Source of the DNA: Roseiarcus sp050012775
GTDB taxonomy: Bacteria; Pseudomonadota; Alphaproteobacteria; Rhizobiales; Beijerinckiaceae
DNA: 64,000 bases
Direction of reading: 5' to 3'
Assembly: GCA_050012775.1 (NCBI GenBank)
Contig: JBEKGN010000028.1
Coordinates: 1 to 64,000 of the forward strand
The number at the start of each line of letters is the position of its first letter. Positions within the stretch are counted from its first letter, which is position 1. Positions 26,764 to 35,632 of this stretch are shown piece after piece. Under the pieces are notes generated by a model, which was not told the DNA's origin, did not search any database, and saw only the letters and a list, made by a program, of their open reading frames with translations. Made by a program: the position numbers and the translations under genes.

Positions 26764-28005
26764 TCAGCCGCGTCCCGGCGCGCGCAAAATCCCGCGCGTC
26801 AGCGAGCCGGTCGTCGGATAGAGCGGGACGAGACACGCCTGCAGGGCGTGATAGAGGTCCGGCTTGCCGACGAAATAGCCGGGGATCGGGCGCAGCGAAT
26901 CGTCGAGCTGCATGCGCCAGCCGCCTTCGCGCCGATCGATGAAGCGGCGCGCGCAGAAGCCCCAGATGCGTCGATACCAGGCCTCATAGAGCGCCTCGCC
27001 GTCGAGCGCGCCCAGAAACGTCGCCGCGCCGACGCCCTCGCAGCAAGGCCACCACAGCCGATCGCGCACGCGCGGCGCGCCGCTCCATTCGAGCGTGTAG
27101 TAGAAGCCGCCGCGCGGCGCGTCCCAGCCCTCCCCGACCGCCCGCGCGAACAGCGCGCGCGCCGCGCCGGGCAGCCAGGCGATTCTGCGCCCGCCGAGTT
27201 CCCACAGCTGCAGCGCCAGACGCGCCCATTCCAGAGCGTGCCCCGGTGTGACGCCATAGGGGCGAAACGTGTCCGAACCCTTGTATTCGCGATCGACCGT
27301 CCAATCGGCCGAATAATGCTCCGGCACGCGCCAATCCGCCGCGGCGGCGTTTCGCCGCAAGATGAGATCGGCGACGCTCTCGGCCTTATCGAGAAAGCCG
27401 CGCTCGCCGGTCGCCTCGAACGCCGCCATCAACGCCTCGGTCAAATGCATGTTGGAATTCTGTCCGCGATAGGCGCTGAACGGCGACCAGTCCTCGGTGA
27501 ATTCTTCCGCGCTGGCGCCGTATTTGGGCTCCCAGAAACGCGTCTCGAGAACCTCGGCGACGTCGCTCAACAGAGCGTCGGCGTCGGGATGGCCGGCGCA
27601 TTTGGCGCTCGCGGCGGCGAGCAGCACGAAAGCGTGGCCGTAGGCGAGCTTGTCGCGCTCGCGCGGCCCCTCGTCGTCGAAGGACCAGAAATAGCCGCCG
27701 TGGCGGGGATCGCGGTGGCGCGCCTTGATCGCTTCCATGCCGTGATCGACGATGTCGGCGGCGCCGGGACGCCCGAGGAGATGCGCGATCGCGAAACAAT
27801 GCACCATGCGCGTCGTCGCATGCAACGGACGGACCGTCTCGGACGCCATCGCGCGGCCGGACTCGTCGAGCGTCGCGAAGCCGCCGGCGGGACGAATCAG
27901 ATCCACTTCATAAAAGGCGAAGAGGGCGTCGGCCTCGGCGGCGAGCCAGCGCCGGTGGCCGTTCGCCTCCCGCCAGACGGATTTCGCATCGTGGGATTCG
28001 GGCAT
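26764..28005 (-). CDS. AGE-family sugar epimerase/isomerase
   Basis: A 413-residue (alpha/alpha)6-barrel protein of the N-acylglucosamine 2-epimerase / mannose isomerase superfamily. Family motifs: RMVHCFAIAHLLGRPGA, RHGGYFWSFDD, YGHAFVLLAAASAKCAGHPD, SNMHLTEALMAAFEATGE, YGVTPGHALEWARL with the catalytic His, and RLWWPCCEGVGAATF. Members isomerise mannose/fructose, sulfoquinovose or epimerise N-acylglucosamine; the motifs do not settle which. The ATG at 28005 is chosen for its spacing to a purine-rich site; in-frame ATGs at 28026 and 28050 are alternatives. It is divergent from hemW and convergent with cysK. Confidence 0.82.
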   Translation of the reverse strand: MPESHDAKSVWREANGHRRWLAAEADALFAFYEVDLIRPAGGFATLDESGRAMASETVRPLHATTRMVHCFAIAHLLGRPGAADIVDHGMEAIKARHRDPRHGGYFWSFDDEGPRERDKLAYGHAFVLLAAASAKCAGHPDADALLSDVAEVLETRFWEPKYGASAEEFTEDWSPFSAYRGQNSNMHLTEALMAAFEATGERGFLDKAESVADLILRRNAAAADWRVPEHYSADWTVDREYKGSDTFRPYGVTPGHALEWARLALQLWELGGRRIAWLPGAARALFARAVGEGWDAPRGGFYYTLEWSGAPRVRDRLWWPCCEGVGAATFLGALDGEALYEAWYRRIWGFCARRFIDRREGGWRMQLDDSLRPIPGYFVGKPDLYHALQACLVPLYPTTGSLTRGILRAPGRG

Positions 28006-28096
28006 GATTCCCGGTTCTCCGGCCATCGGAGCCGACGGCCGGTCAGGCATAGCAAAGAATCTGGCGCGGCGCCCAGCAAGCTGGCATAAGGCGGCG

Positions 28097-29296
28097 ATGA
28101 CGCAGATGGAAACCCTTGCGCCGCGGCAGGCGAGCGCGCCGCTCGGCGCCGACGACGCCGGTTTTGGCGTTTACGTGCATTGGCCGTTCTGTCTGGCCAA
28201 ATGCCCGTATTGCGATTTCAACTCCCATGTGCGCGCCGCGCCGATCGACGAAGAGCGCTTCGTTTCCGCTCTGCGCGCCGAACTCGCCCATCGCGCGGCG
28301 GCGACGCCCGGCCGTGTGGTGCGCTCGGTCTTTTTCGGCGGCGGCACGCCCTCGCTGATGCGTCCGCAGGCGGTGCAGAGCGTCATCGACGCGATCGCGG
28401 CGAACTGGAGCGTCGAGCCCGACGCGGAGATCACGCTGGAGGCCAATCCGACCAGCGTCGAGGCCGGGCGCTTCCGCGGCTATCGCGCCGCAGGGGTCAA
28501 CCGCCTGTCGATCGGCGTGCAGGCGCTCGACGACGCGGACCTGAAGGCGCTCGGCCGGCGCCACGACGTCGCCGAAGCGGTCGAGGCGGTCAGGACCGCC
28601 GCGTCGATCTTCCCGCGCTATTCCTTCGATTTGATCTATGCGCGGCCCGGCCAGAGCGAAAGCGCCTGGCGCGCCGAATTGGCCGAAGCGATGAAAATGG
28701 CGGGCGAGCATCTCTCCCTCTACCAGCTCACCATCGAGCCGGACACGATCTTCGAGCGGTTGTGGCGCGCCGGCAAGCTCGCCACGCCCGACGAAGAGCT
28801 GGCGCGCGCCCTGTTCGACGCGACGCAGGAGATCGCCGAGGCGAACGGCCTTCCCGCCTACGAAGTCTCCAACCACGCGCGGCCCGGCGCCGAGAGCCGG
28901 CACAATCTCGTCTATTGGCGCTACGGCGAATACGTCGGGGTCGGCCCCGGCGCGCACGGCCGTCTCATCACGCCCGAGGGCCGCCGCGCCCAGGCGACGG
29001 AGAAGCATCCCGAGATGTGGCTCACCCAGGTCGAAAGCGAGGGCCACGGGCTGATCGAGAACGCGCCGCTGAGCGCCGAGGAGCAGGGCGACGAATTCCT
29101 GCTGATGGGCCTGCGCCTGCGCGAAGGGATCGACCGCGCGCGCTTCGAAGCTTTGAGCGGGCGCCCGCTCCTGCAGCGTCAGATCGACGATCTCGCCGCC
29201 GAGGGCTTTGTCGAAGAGGACGCGACCGGGCGAATTCGGGTGACGCACACGGGGATGCCGCTGCTCGATTCGATCGTCGCGGACCTCGCGGCCTGA
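28097..29296 (+). CDS. hemW: Radical SAM heme chaperone HemW
   Basis: A 399-residue radical SAM protein. The cluster motif is FCLAKCPYCDFN, i.e. CxxxCxxC followed by Phe, which identifies HemW (a heme chaperone) rather than the coproporphyrinogen oxidase HemN, where a fourth Cys follows. Other family landmarks are VFFGGGTPSLM, RLSIGVQALDD and the C-terminal HemN-type domain with GLRLREGIDRARFEAL. I chose the ATG at 28097 from the usual length before the first strand. It stands alone on the plus strand; rdgB, a frequent neighbour, is not present. Confidence 0.9.
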   Translation: MTQMETLAPRQASAPLGADDAGFGVYVHWPFCLAKCPYCDFNSHVRAAPIDEERFVSALRAELAHRAAATPGRVVRSVFFGGGTPSLMRPQAVQSVIDAIAANWSVEPDAEITLEANPTSVEAGRFRGYRAAGVNRLSIGVQALDDADLKALGRRHDVAEAVEAVRTAASIFPRYSFDLIYARPGQSESAWRAELAEAMKMAGEHLSLYQLTIEPDTIFERLWRAGKLATPDEELARALFDATQEIAEANGLPAYEVSNHARPGAESRHNLVYWRYGEYVGVGPGAHGRLITPEGRRAQATEKHPEMWLTQVESEGHGLIENAPLSAEEQGDEFLLMGLRLREGIDRARFEALSGRPLLQRQIDDLAAEGFVEEDATGRIRVTHTGMPLLDSIVADLAA

Positions 29297-29680
29297 GCGG
29301 CGCGGCCGAATGAACGTCGGCGCGCGCGGCCGCATCTCAGCATAAACTTCCGCTCTCGACCGAGGTTGTGAAAAAAAACGACTTTGCGGCCTTCGGTCTT
29401 TCTCGGCCAATCGTCCCCTGGCCGGTCTCCTGAAGCCAACCTAACTCTATCACAACACAGCGTTTTTACACAGCCTGGACCCTTTGCGGTCTGTCAAATG
29501 CGCATCATCTCGTCCCGCGCCGGCCGCTCCTCCAACTGCGCCGCCCGCGCTGGCCCACGAGCCGCCCATGCGCTAGCATCTGTCTTCGCCCAATCCGTGG
29601 GGGCTGATCAAATCGCTAAGACAGTGAAGTGGCCTTAGGCCGGACGGACGAGCTATCCGCGCATTGCAATGGAGGCGGCG
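29297..29680. other. Intergenic stretch, no gene seen
   Basis: About 380 bases after hemW. It has an A8 run at about 29371 and AT-rich stretches around 29440-29480 but no dyad convincing as a terminator. Frames crossing it are short and compositionally unlike proteins. Confidence 0.4.
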
Positions 29681-29938
29681 ATGTCGAGTAGCTCCCCGAT
29701 TTTTTGTGGCAGATGCCTCGCGCCAGTGAAACTCACGATAGACGCTTCATGGGTTTCGGTCATTGTCTGCCCTTCGTGTGGGCAGACGGACACGTTCAGC
29801 AACGCGTTCAAAGAAGCCGACGAATATGCCGCCGCATATTTTCGGGGAGAGATTACCAATGAAAGAGGGCAAGCGCTCCAAAACAATCCGCTACGCCGCT
29901 TTCGCTTTGTTCCTCGCTATCTAGTGGACAAAAACTGA
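29681..29938 (+). CDS. Small zinc-ribbon-like hypothetical protein
   Basis: An 85-residue protein with two CxxC pairs 21 residues apart (FCGRCLAP and VCPSCGQ), spaced as in a zinc ribbon, followed by a helical NAFKEADEYAAAYFRGEI and a basic C-terminus (PLRRFRFVPRYLVDKN). The ATG at 29681 has GGAGG 5 bases upstream, which supports real translation and this start over the ATG at 29669. No known family is recognised; a nucleic-acid- or protein-binding role is only a guess. Codon use is less GC-biased than in neighbours. Confidence 0.6.
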   Translation: MSSSSPIFCGRCLAPVKLTIDASWVSVIVCPSCGQTDTFSNAFKEADEYAAAYFRGEITNERGQALQNNPLRRFRFVPRYLVDKN

Positions 29939-30253
29939 CTTTTGAATCCGCCAGGGCTTCCCACAGAACTCACGATGAGCGAGTCAGGCCGATGCGCAAA
30001 GGATTTTTCATTGTTGTCCTCCTACCGTTGAGACCGGAATTCGACCACGAACCTGCCTCAACACCTTCCTGCACAAAGGCGTCCATCGAAGAATTGCGCG
30101 AACGCCCCTCGCCCCCAAAAGGCAGCCAGAGCTTTCGCTTTTTCTCGCGTTTGACGCCGTTCATTTGTCACGAAGAATTTCCACGGCCGTCTGGGCGGCA
30201 AATTTTCTTTCGAGAAACAAGGCTAGGCAACGCACGGCAGATCGGGGACGATC
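29939..30253. other. Intergenic stretch, no gene seen
   Basis: About 315 bases of lower GC content between the zinc-ribbon gene and the SDR gene. Two short frames cross it, one per strand, both basic and low in complexity. No ribosome-binding site or family match supports them. Confidence 0.4.
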
Positions 30254-30952
30254 ATGAAAGGCAAAGCGATAGCGGTCACCGGCGGATTTGGCGCTCTCGG
30301 CAGAATTGTCGCGGAGGCCGCGGCCAACCGTGGCGCGCTCGTGGCGGCGCTCGATGTCGCTACGACGCCGCCGGATGGCCTCGCCGAACGGCTCGGAGCT
30401 AATGCGCTGTTGCTCGGCGGCGTCGATCTCTCCTCTGCGGACGGTGCGCGCAAGGCCATAGCCGACCTCATTGCAAAGTTCGGGCGACTTGACGCGCTTA
30501 TCAATATTGCCGGCGGCTTCCTTTGGGGAACAGCAGAAGGCGGCGACCCGACAAACTGGGATCGCCTCTACACGATGAATTTGAAGACCGCCTTGCACGC
30601 ATCGATGGCGGCGACGCCCCACCTGTTGGAAAGCGGCGCCGGCCGTATCATCAATATTGGCGCCAACGCCGCAGTGAAGGCGGTTGCCGGAATGGGGGCC
30701 TATGCCGCCAGCAAAGCGGCGGTGCATCGACTGACCGAAAGCTTGGCGGACGAATTGAAGAGCAGAGGCGTCACCGTAAACGCGGTGTTGCCCTCGATCA
30801 TCGACACGCCCGCCAACAGGGCCGCCATGCCCAATGCTGCGTTCGACCGTTGGGTGGCTCCGGCCGATCTCGCCGCGGTGATTTTGTTCCTCGCGTCGGA
30901 CGAAGCCAAAGCCGTCACTGGCGCGTTGATACCTGTCATGGGCGCGGTCTAG
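30254..30952 (+). CDS. SDR family oxidoreductase
   Basis: A 232-residue short-chain dehydrogenase/reductase. The nucleotide-binding motif is TGGFGALG near the N-terminus, the NAG-type motif appears as NIAGGFLWG, the catalytic residues are in a GANAAVKAVAGMGAYAASKA segment (Tyr and Lys of YxxxK), and PSIIDTPANR follows. Asp in ALDVAT at the end of beta-2 favours NAD(H). The substrate is unknown. GGGGA lies about 6 bases before the ATG. It is followed after 178 bases by a small monooxygenase-like gene on the same strand. Confidence 0.85.
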   Translation: MKGKAIAVTGGFGALGRIVAEAAANRGALVAALDVATTPPDGLAERLGANALLLGGVDLSSADGARKAIADLIAKFGRLDALINIAGGFLWGTAEGGDPTNWDRLYTMNLKTALHASMAATPHLLESGAGRIINIGANAAVKAVAGMGAYAASKAAVHRLTESLADELKSRGVTVNAVLPSIIDTPANRAAMPNAAFDRWVAPADLAAVILFLASDEAKAVTGALIPVMGAV

Positions 30953-31130
30953 CCCGCTCGGTCGACGGGCGGTGGTCGGCGGTCGCAGTTCAGCGATCAT
31001 TCGCAGGATGCCGGCGAAGAGGTTTCTCGGGACGGCGACGCGGGCCGGCAGGTCCATTGCGAGCCCAAGCGATCTGATGCACTATCACAGCCGTTCCGAT
31101 CTAGGGTAGCCCGGCGCGAAGGAGGACTCT

Positions 31131-31424
31131 ATGTACGCGGCTATTCGCCAGGGCAAGGCAAGAGCGGGCATGGCCGAGGAACTGGCGAGCAGGATCAAGG
31201 AGGGTGTGATCCCGATCGTCAGCGACGTCCCAGGCTTCATGGCCTACTATGTGGTCTATGCGCCAGATGACACGGTGACGGCCATCAGCATCTTCAACAA
31301 TGTCGAGGCGGCCGAGGAGTCAAACAAGCGCGCGGTTGCGTGGATCGAGCAGAACCTTGGCCCCCTGCTCATCGGGCCAGTCACGGCGGTGGCGGGGCCG
31401 GTCATCGTGCACACTTTGGCATAG
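31131..31424 (+). CDS. ABM-like dimeric alpha/beta-barrel protein
   Basis: A 97-residue protein with the pattern of the antibiotic-biosynthesis-monooxygenase-like ferredoxin fold: a first strand YAAIRQGKAR, a helix MAEELASRIKEGVIPIV, a strand GFMAYYVVYAPDDTVTAISI, a helix AEESNKRAVAWIEQNL and a final strand. Such small proteins act in quinone, heme or aromatic metabolism or have no known role. An excellent AAGGAGGA site 6 bases upstream supports the start. Confidence 0.7.
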   Translation: MYAAIRQGKARAGMAEELASRIKEGVIPIVSDVPGFMAYYVVYAPDDTVTAISIFNNVEAAEESNKRAVAWIEQNLGPLLIGPVTAVAGPVIVHTLA

Positions 31425-31719
31425 CGGATAGCCCTGTTTCCTCGCGACACGGATGTCATGTCGACCGGCCGAGAGCGCCGAGCGGGGGGAAGGCGGGGAG
31501 ACGATCCAAGCCGCCATCAGCGACAAGCGCCGTCGAACGGCCGGTTTCCACCTTTGCAGAAATTCAGACCGAGACGCTGCCCGCGCACCGTCGCGATTGA
31601 CTTGTCCCTGCATTCCATGGAAAATCCGCGGCTCGATCCGTTCGCCGGCAAGAGGCCGGCCGATGGGCCGCGTCGTTTCTTCAACAATCCGCCGTTTCAA
31701 CAATTCGAGGAGAGCAGCC

Positions 31720-32259
31720 ATTCGTCGTCCCATGAAGTCGACCGCGGCGCCGGAGAAAGGCGGGCCCCGCGTCAACCGCGATATTCGCGCCGTCCAAGTG
31801 CAGCTCATCGACGCCGAAGGCCTCAATCGCGGCGTCGTCAATGTCGCCGAAGCGCAGCAATTGGCCGACGAGGCCGCTCTCGACCTCGTGGAGATCGTGC
31901 CGAACGCCAGCCCGCCGGTGTGCAAGATTCTCGATTTCGGCAAGTTCCGCTTCCTCGAACAGAAGAAATCCTCCGAGCAGCGCAAGCGCCAGAAGATCGT
32001 CGAGATCAAGGAGATCAAGCTGCGCCCCGGCATCGACGATCACGACTACGAAGTGAAGATGCGCTCGGTGCGCCGCTTCTTCGAGGAGGGCGACAAGGTC
32101 AAGGTGACCCTGCGCTTCCGCGGCCGCGAAATGGCGCATCAGGACATCGGCTACAAACTCCTGCAGCGGGTGAGGACGGAAACGGCGCCGATCGCCAAGG
32201 TCGAGGCCGAGCCGCTGATGGAAGGCCGTCAGATGGTGATGGTGCTCGCGCCGAAATAG
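31720..32259 (+). CDS. infC: Translation initiation factor IF-3 (AUU start)
   Basis: A 179-residue IF-3 that binds the 30S subunit and controls start-codon fidelity. The N-terminal domain has GGPRVNRDIRAVQVQLID and ASPPVCKILDFGKFRF; the linker is Lys-rich; the C-terminal domain has KEIKLRPGIDDHDYEVK and RFRGREMAHQDIG. The start I propose is ATT at 31720: GAGGAG (31707-31712) lies 7 bases before it and the codons that follow give RRPMKSTAAPEKGG, matching alphaproteobacterial IF-3 N-termini. The first ATG in frame (31732) is 19 bases from that site. An AUU start is known to allow IF-3 to repress its own translation in enterobacteria. The usual rpmI-rplT genes do not follow. Confidence 0.92.
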   Translation: MRRPMKSTAAPEKGGPRVNRDIRAVQVQLIDAEGLNRGVVNVAEAQQLADEAALDLVEIVPNASPPVCKILDFGKFRFLEQKKSSEQRKRQKIVEIKEIKLRPGIDDHDYEVKMRSVRRFFEEGDKVKVTLRFRGREMAHQDIGYKLLQRVRTETAPIAKVEAEPLMEGRQMVMVLAPK

Positions 32260-32379
32260 CGCCGCCGCCGCCCGGCCCCTCATCACAATGCCTTGAGCGG
32301 CCCGATTCGAGCCTTGGCGCCGCGAACCGCATGGCGCTAGGGAACAATCTTCGGCGCGCCCGGGGTCGGGCGAGCCGCG

Positions 32380-33633
32380 TTGAAACGAGAAATTCCCTTG
32401 ACCCTTGCCCGAAATCCCGCCCGCGCCGGCGTCGACGATCTCACTTTCAGCGCGGCCAGCCGCGCCGCGCAGGCCACCTCCTACGGCATTCTCTTCGCCG
32501 CCAGCGGCTCGCACATGCTCAACGACATGATGCAGTCGCTCGCCCCGGCGCTGTATCCGGTGTTTCGCGAGCAGCTCTCGCTGTCGTTTTTCCAGACCGG
32601 ACTGATCACCTTCACCTTCCAGGTCACCGCCTCGCTGCTGCAGCCGTTGATCGGTCTCTTCACCGACCGGCGCCCGGTGACCTACGCCCTGCCCTCGGCG
32701 ATGGCCTTCACGCTGGCCGGCCTCGTGGTGCTGGCGTTCGGCTGGAGCTATCCGCTGTTGCTGACTGCGGTGGCGATGATCGGCGTCGGCAGCGCGATTT
32801 TTCACCCCGAGGCGTCGCGCGCGGCGCGGGCGGCCTCCGGCGGGCGCTACGGCTTCGCGCAGAGCCTGTTCCAGGTCGGCGGCAATTTCGGGCAGTCGCT
32901 CGGGCCGCTGATGGCGGCGTTCATCGTCGTTCCCTTCGGCCAGCGTTCGGTGTTGGCGTTCACCGTGCTCGCCTTCGCCGCCATTCTCATCCTGACCCGC
33001 ATCGCCCAATGGCACGCCGCCCATCGCGCCGCGCGCAGGGCGTTGGCCGCGCCGCACGCCTCCTCGCTGCCGCGCGCGCAGGTGGTCCGCACGATGATCA
33101 TCCTGGTCGTGCTGGTCTTTTCGAAAGTGTTCTATCTCTCGAGCCTGCAGAGCTATTACACGTTCTACCTCATCCAGACCTTCCATGTTTCCGTGCAGGC
33201 CTCGCAGGTCATGCTGTTCGTCTTCCTCGGCGCCGTCGCCGCGGGAACCTACGCGGGCGGGCCGATCGGCGATCGTTACGGGCGTAAGTTCGTGATCTGG
33301 CTGTCGATCCTCGGGGTGCTGCCGTTCACCCTGCTGCTGCCGCATCTCGGCCTTGTCGGCACGATCCTCGACAGCGTCGCGGTCGGCCTCGTCCTCGCCT
33401 CGGCGTTCTCGGCCATCGTCGTCTATGCGCAGGAACTGGCGCCCGGCAACGTCGGCGCGATCGCCGGCCTGTTCTTCGGCCTTTCGTTCGGCCTGGGCGG
33501 CATCGGCGCGGCGCTGCTCGGCGCGCTCGCCGATCGCACCAGCCTGACCTTCGTCTATCAGATCTGCGCCTTCCTGCCGGCGATCGGCCTGCTGACCTAT
33601 TTCCTCCCGGACGTGCGCTCGCGGCGGCTCTGA
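32380..33633 (+). CDS. MFS transporter, Fsr (fosmidomycin resistance) family
   Basis: A 417-residue major-facilitator protein with 12 predicted membrane helices. The first part is Fsr-like: SGSHMLNDMMQSLAPALYPV, then QPLIGLFTDRRPVTYALPSA, and IGVGSAIFHPEASRAARAAS with the His-Pro-Glu seen in Fsr homologues. The second half has AGGPIGDRYGRKFVIW. Fsr proteins export fosmidomycin or related phosphonates; the natural substrate here is unknown. The first in-frame start is TTG at 32380; another TTG at 32398 is possible. It follows infC by 120 bases. Confidence 0.85.
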   Translation: MKREIPLTLARNPARAGVDDLTFSAASRAAQATSYGILFAASGSHMLNDMMQSLAPALYPVFREQLSLSFFQTGLITFTFQVTASLLQPLIGLFTDRRPVTYALPSAMAFTLAGLVVLAFGWSYPLLLTAVAMIGVGSAIFHPEASRAARAASGGRYGFAQSLFQVGGNFGQSLGPLMAAFIVVPFGQRSVLAFTVLAFAAILILTRIAQWHAAHRAARRALAAPHASSLPRAQVVRTMIILVVLVFSKVFYLSSLQSYYTFYLIQTFHVSVQASQVMLFVFLGAVAAGTYAGGPIGDRYGRKFVIWLSILGVLPFTLLLPHLGLVGTILDSVAVGLVLASAFSAIVVYAQELAPGNVGAIAGLFFGLSFGLGGIGAALLGALADRTSLTFVYQICAFLPAIGLLTYFLPDVRSRRL

Positions 33634-33673
33634 GGCGGCGCCGGCGCGACGACGAAATTCCGCCACAATGCCC

Positions 33674-33705
33674 CCTCATGAGAATGAACGTTCATTTTCA
33701 TGAGG
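33674..33705. promoter_or_regulatory. 32-bp palindromic operator in front of the TetR-RND operon
   Basis: A nearly perfect 32-base palindrome centred between 33689 and 33690, with the core AATGAACGTTCATT and outer arms CCTCATGA and TCATGAGG. Only one symmetrical pair mismatches. The last four bases (GAGG) also serve as the ribosome-binding site of the TetR gene, 5 bases before its ATG at 33711. Palindromes with this core are typical operators of TetR-type regulators of RND pumps, so autoregulation of the whole operon is likely. Confidence 0.8.
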
Positions 33706-33710
33706 TTTCC

Positions 33711-34352
33711 ATGTCTCTGGCGCAGGCTCCCTCCTCCAAGCGGGCTTCGGAGGCCGATCGGCACGACCTGATCGTCGCCGCGGCCGAGCGGGCCTTCGTG
33801 CGCCACGGCTTCCACGCCGCGACGATGCAGCAGGTCGCCGACGAGGCCGGCATGAGCGCCGGCAATCTCTATCGCTACTTCCCGTCGAAGGAGGCCATCG
33901 TCGAGGGCATTTGCGCGCGCGATCAGCGCGAGCGCGCCGTCGCCTTCGCCACTCTGGTCGGCGGCGACGGCGTTCTGGCCACGCTCGCCGCAATGCTGCG
34001 CGACCATCTGCTCGCCAAGCCGCGCGAGAAGGCGATCATGTTCGTCGAGATCACGGCCGAGGCGGCGCGCAATCCCCGCATCGCCGCGATGACGCTCGCC
34101 ATCGACGCCGACGTTCTGCGCGGGCTCGCCATGCTCGTCGAGGCCGCCAAGGCCAAAGGCGAGGCCGCCGCGTCGCTCGACGCGGAATTCGCCGCGCGCG
34201 TCGTCTTCACTCTCGTGTCCGGCCTGTTCAAACGCCGCGCGCTGGAGCCGGATTTCGATTGCGAGGCCGAGGCGGCGATGGCCACCGGCGTCCTGCGAGC
34301 GCTGTTCGCCGGCGCGATCGCGCCCTTTACCGCCCTTGTGGAGTCGCGCTGA
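33711..34352 (+). CDS. TetR family repressor of an RND efflux operon
   Basis: A 213-residue TetR regulator. The N-terminal HTH is clear: DLIVAAAERAFVRHGFHAAT, then MQQVADEAGMSAGNLYRYFP and SKEAIVEG. The C-terminal two thirds is a helical ligand-binding domain with a predicted TetR_C fold. I place the start at ATG 33711, after the palindrome; the in-frame ATGs at 33678 and 33684 lie inside the operator and would lack a ribosome-binding site. Its stop codon overlaps the ATG of the membrane-fusion gene (TGATG), so the regulator is the first gene of the pump operon. Confidence 0.9.
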   Translation: MSLAQAPSSKRASEADRHDLIVAAAERAFVRHGFHAATMQQVADEAGMSAGNLYRYFPSKEAIVEGICARDQRERAVAFATLVGGDGVLATLAAMLRDHLLAKPREKAIMFVEITAEAARNPRIAAMTLAIDADVLRGLAMLVEAAKAKGEAAASLDAEFAARVVFTLVSGLFKRRALEPDFDCEAEAAMATGVLRALFAGAIAPFTALVESR

Positions 34353-35632
34353 TGCGCCGCGCGTTCATTGTCGTAGCCGTCGTGGCCGTGGCCGGCCTCG
34401 CCGCGCTCGGCGCCTTCCGCTATTTCGCATCCTGCGCGCCGGTCCCCGCGCCGCTCGCCAAGCTCGGGCTCTCTTCGGCCGCGAAGTGCTCGGCTCCCGC
34501 CGCGCCCGTCGGCGCCGCCGCGGCCGAGACGCCTCGCCTCGTCGAGCCGCCGACGGTGACTGTCGCGACCGGCGCACAACGCGAATTCGTCGACCGGCTG
34601 TTCGTCTCCGGGACGCTCGTCGCGCGCGAGGACGCGCTCGTCGCGGCGCGGGTCGACGGTCTGGCGATCGTCGAACTCGACGCCGAGGACGGCGACACGG
34701 TCGCGGCCGGACAGGTTCTCGCGCGGCTCGATCGCAGCCAACTCGACGCCCAGCTCGCGCAGAACGACGCGGCGACCGCCCGCGCCGACGCGGCGATCGC
34801 CCAGGCGCAAAGCCAGATCGAACAGTTCGAGGCCCAACTCGGCTTGGCGAGCGACGACTCCGACCGCGCGCACAGGCTCGGCGGTCAAGTCATGGCGGCC
34901 GCGACGATCGAGCAACGCGAAGTCGCCGTGAGGACCACCGGAGCGCAGCTCGCCGCAGCCAAGAACGGGCTCGCGCTCGCGCGCGCCGATCGCAAGAGCC
35001 GCGACGCCGAGCGTCAGGAACTGCTGGTGCGCATCGCGCGGACGGAGGTCAAGGCGCCCGTCGCCGGCCTCGTCAGCCGCCGCACGGCGCGGCTCGGCGC
35101 GACCGTTTCGAGCGTCGGCGAGCCGCTGTTCCGCATCATAAGGGACGGCGCGGTCGACCTCGAGGCGGACGTGCCTGAGCAGTCGCTGGCGCGTCTCGCC
35201 ATCGGCATGCCGGCGAAGCTGCGCCTGCCCGGCGTCGCGGAGGAGGCCGACGGCGTGGTCCGGCTCGTCAGCGAGGAAGTCGACAAAGCGAGCCGCACCG
35301 GCAAGGCGCGCATCGCGCTCGCCGCGGGCGCGCCGGCGCGCATCGGTTCGTTCGCCTCGGGCGAAATCGAGATCGCGCGCAGCCAGGGCGTCGGCATTCC
35401 CGCCAGCGCCGTGCAGCGCGAAGCCGCCAGCGCGCGCGCGCTCGTCGTGCGCGACGGAATCGTCGAACTGCGGCGCGTCACGGTGGGAATCGCCGAGGGC
35501 GAGGCGCTGGAGATTATGAGCGGCGTCGCGCCGGGCGAACGCGTCGTGGCGCGCGCGGCCGCTTTCCTGCGCTCTGGGGACCGCGTGCGCGCTACGCTCG
35601 CCGCCGCCGCCCCCGCGGCAGCCGCGCCATGA
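34352..35632 (+). CDS. RND efflux periplasmic adaptor (membrane fusion protein)
   Basis: A 426-residue HlyD/AcrA-type adaptor. The N-terminal membrane anchor FIVVAVVAVAGLAALGAFRY is followed by a Pro/Ala-rich linker, a lipoyl half (GLAIVELDAEDGDTVAAGQV), an alpha-helical hairpin rich in Ala/Gln/Glu (about residues 125-220), the second lipoyl half (RTEVKAPVAGLVSRRTARLG) and beta-barrel/membrane-proximal domains. No lipobox Cys is present, so it is membrane-anchored rather than a lipoprotein. It links the inner-membrane pump to an outer-membrane channel; no such channel gene is adjacent. Overlaps: 1 base with the TetR gene, 4 bases (ATGA) with the pump. Confidence 0.92.
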   Translation: MRRAFIVVAVVAVAGLAALGAFRYFASCAPVPAPLAKLGLSSAAKCSAPAAPVGAAAAETPRLVEPPTVTVATGAQREFVDRLFVSGTLVAREDALVAARVDGLAIVELDAEDGDTVAAGQVLARLDRSQLDAQLAQNDAATARADAAIAQAQSQIEQFEAQLGLASDDSDRAHRLGGQVMAAATIEQREVAVRTTGAQLAAAKNGLALARADRKSRDAERQELLVRIARTEVKAPVAGLVSRRTARLGATVSSVGEPLFRIIRDGAVDLEADVPEQSLARLAIGMPAKLRLPGVAEEADGVVRLVSEEVDKASRTGKARIALAAGAPARIGSFASGEIEIARSQGVGIPASAVQREAASARALVVRDGIVELRRVTVGIAEGEALEIMSGVAPGERVVARAAAFLRSGDRVRATLAAAAPAAAAP

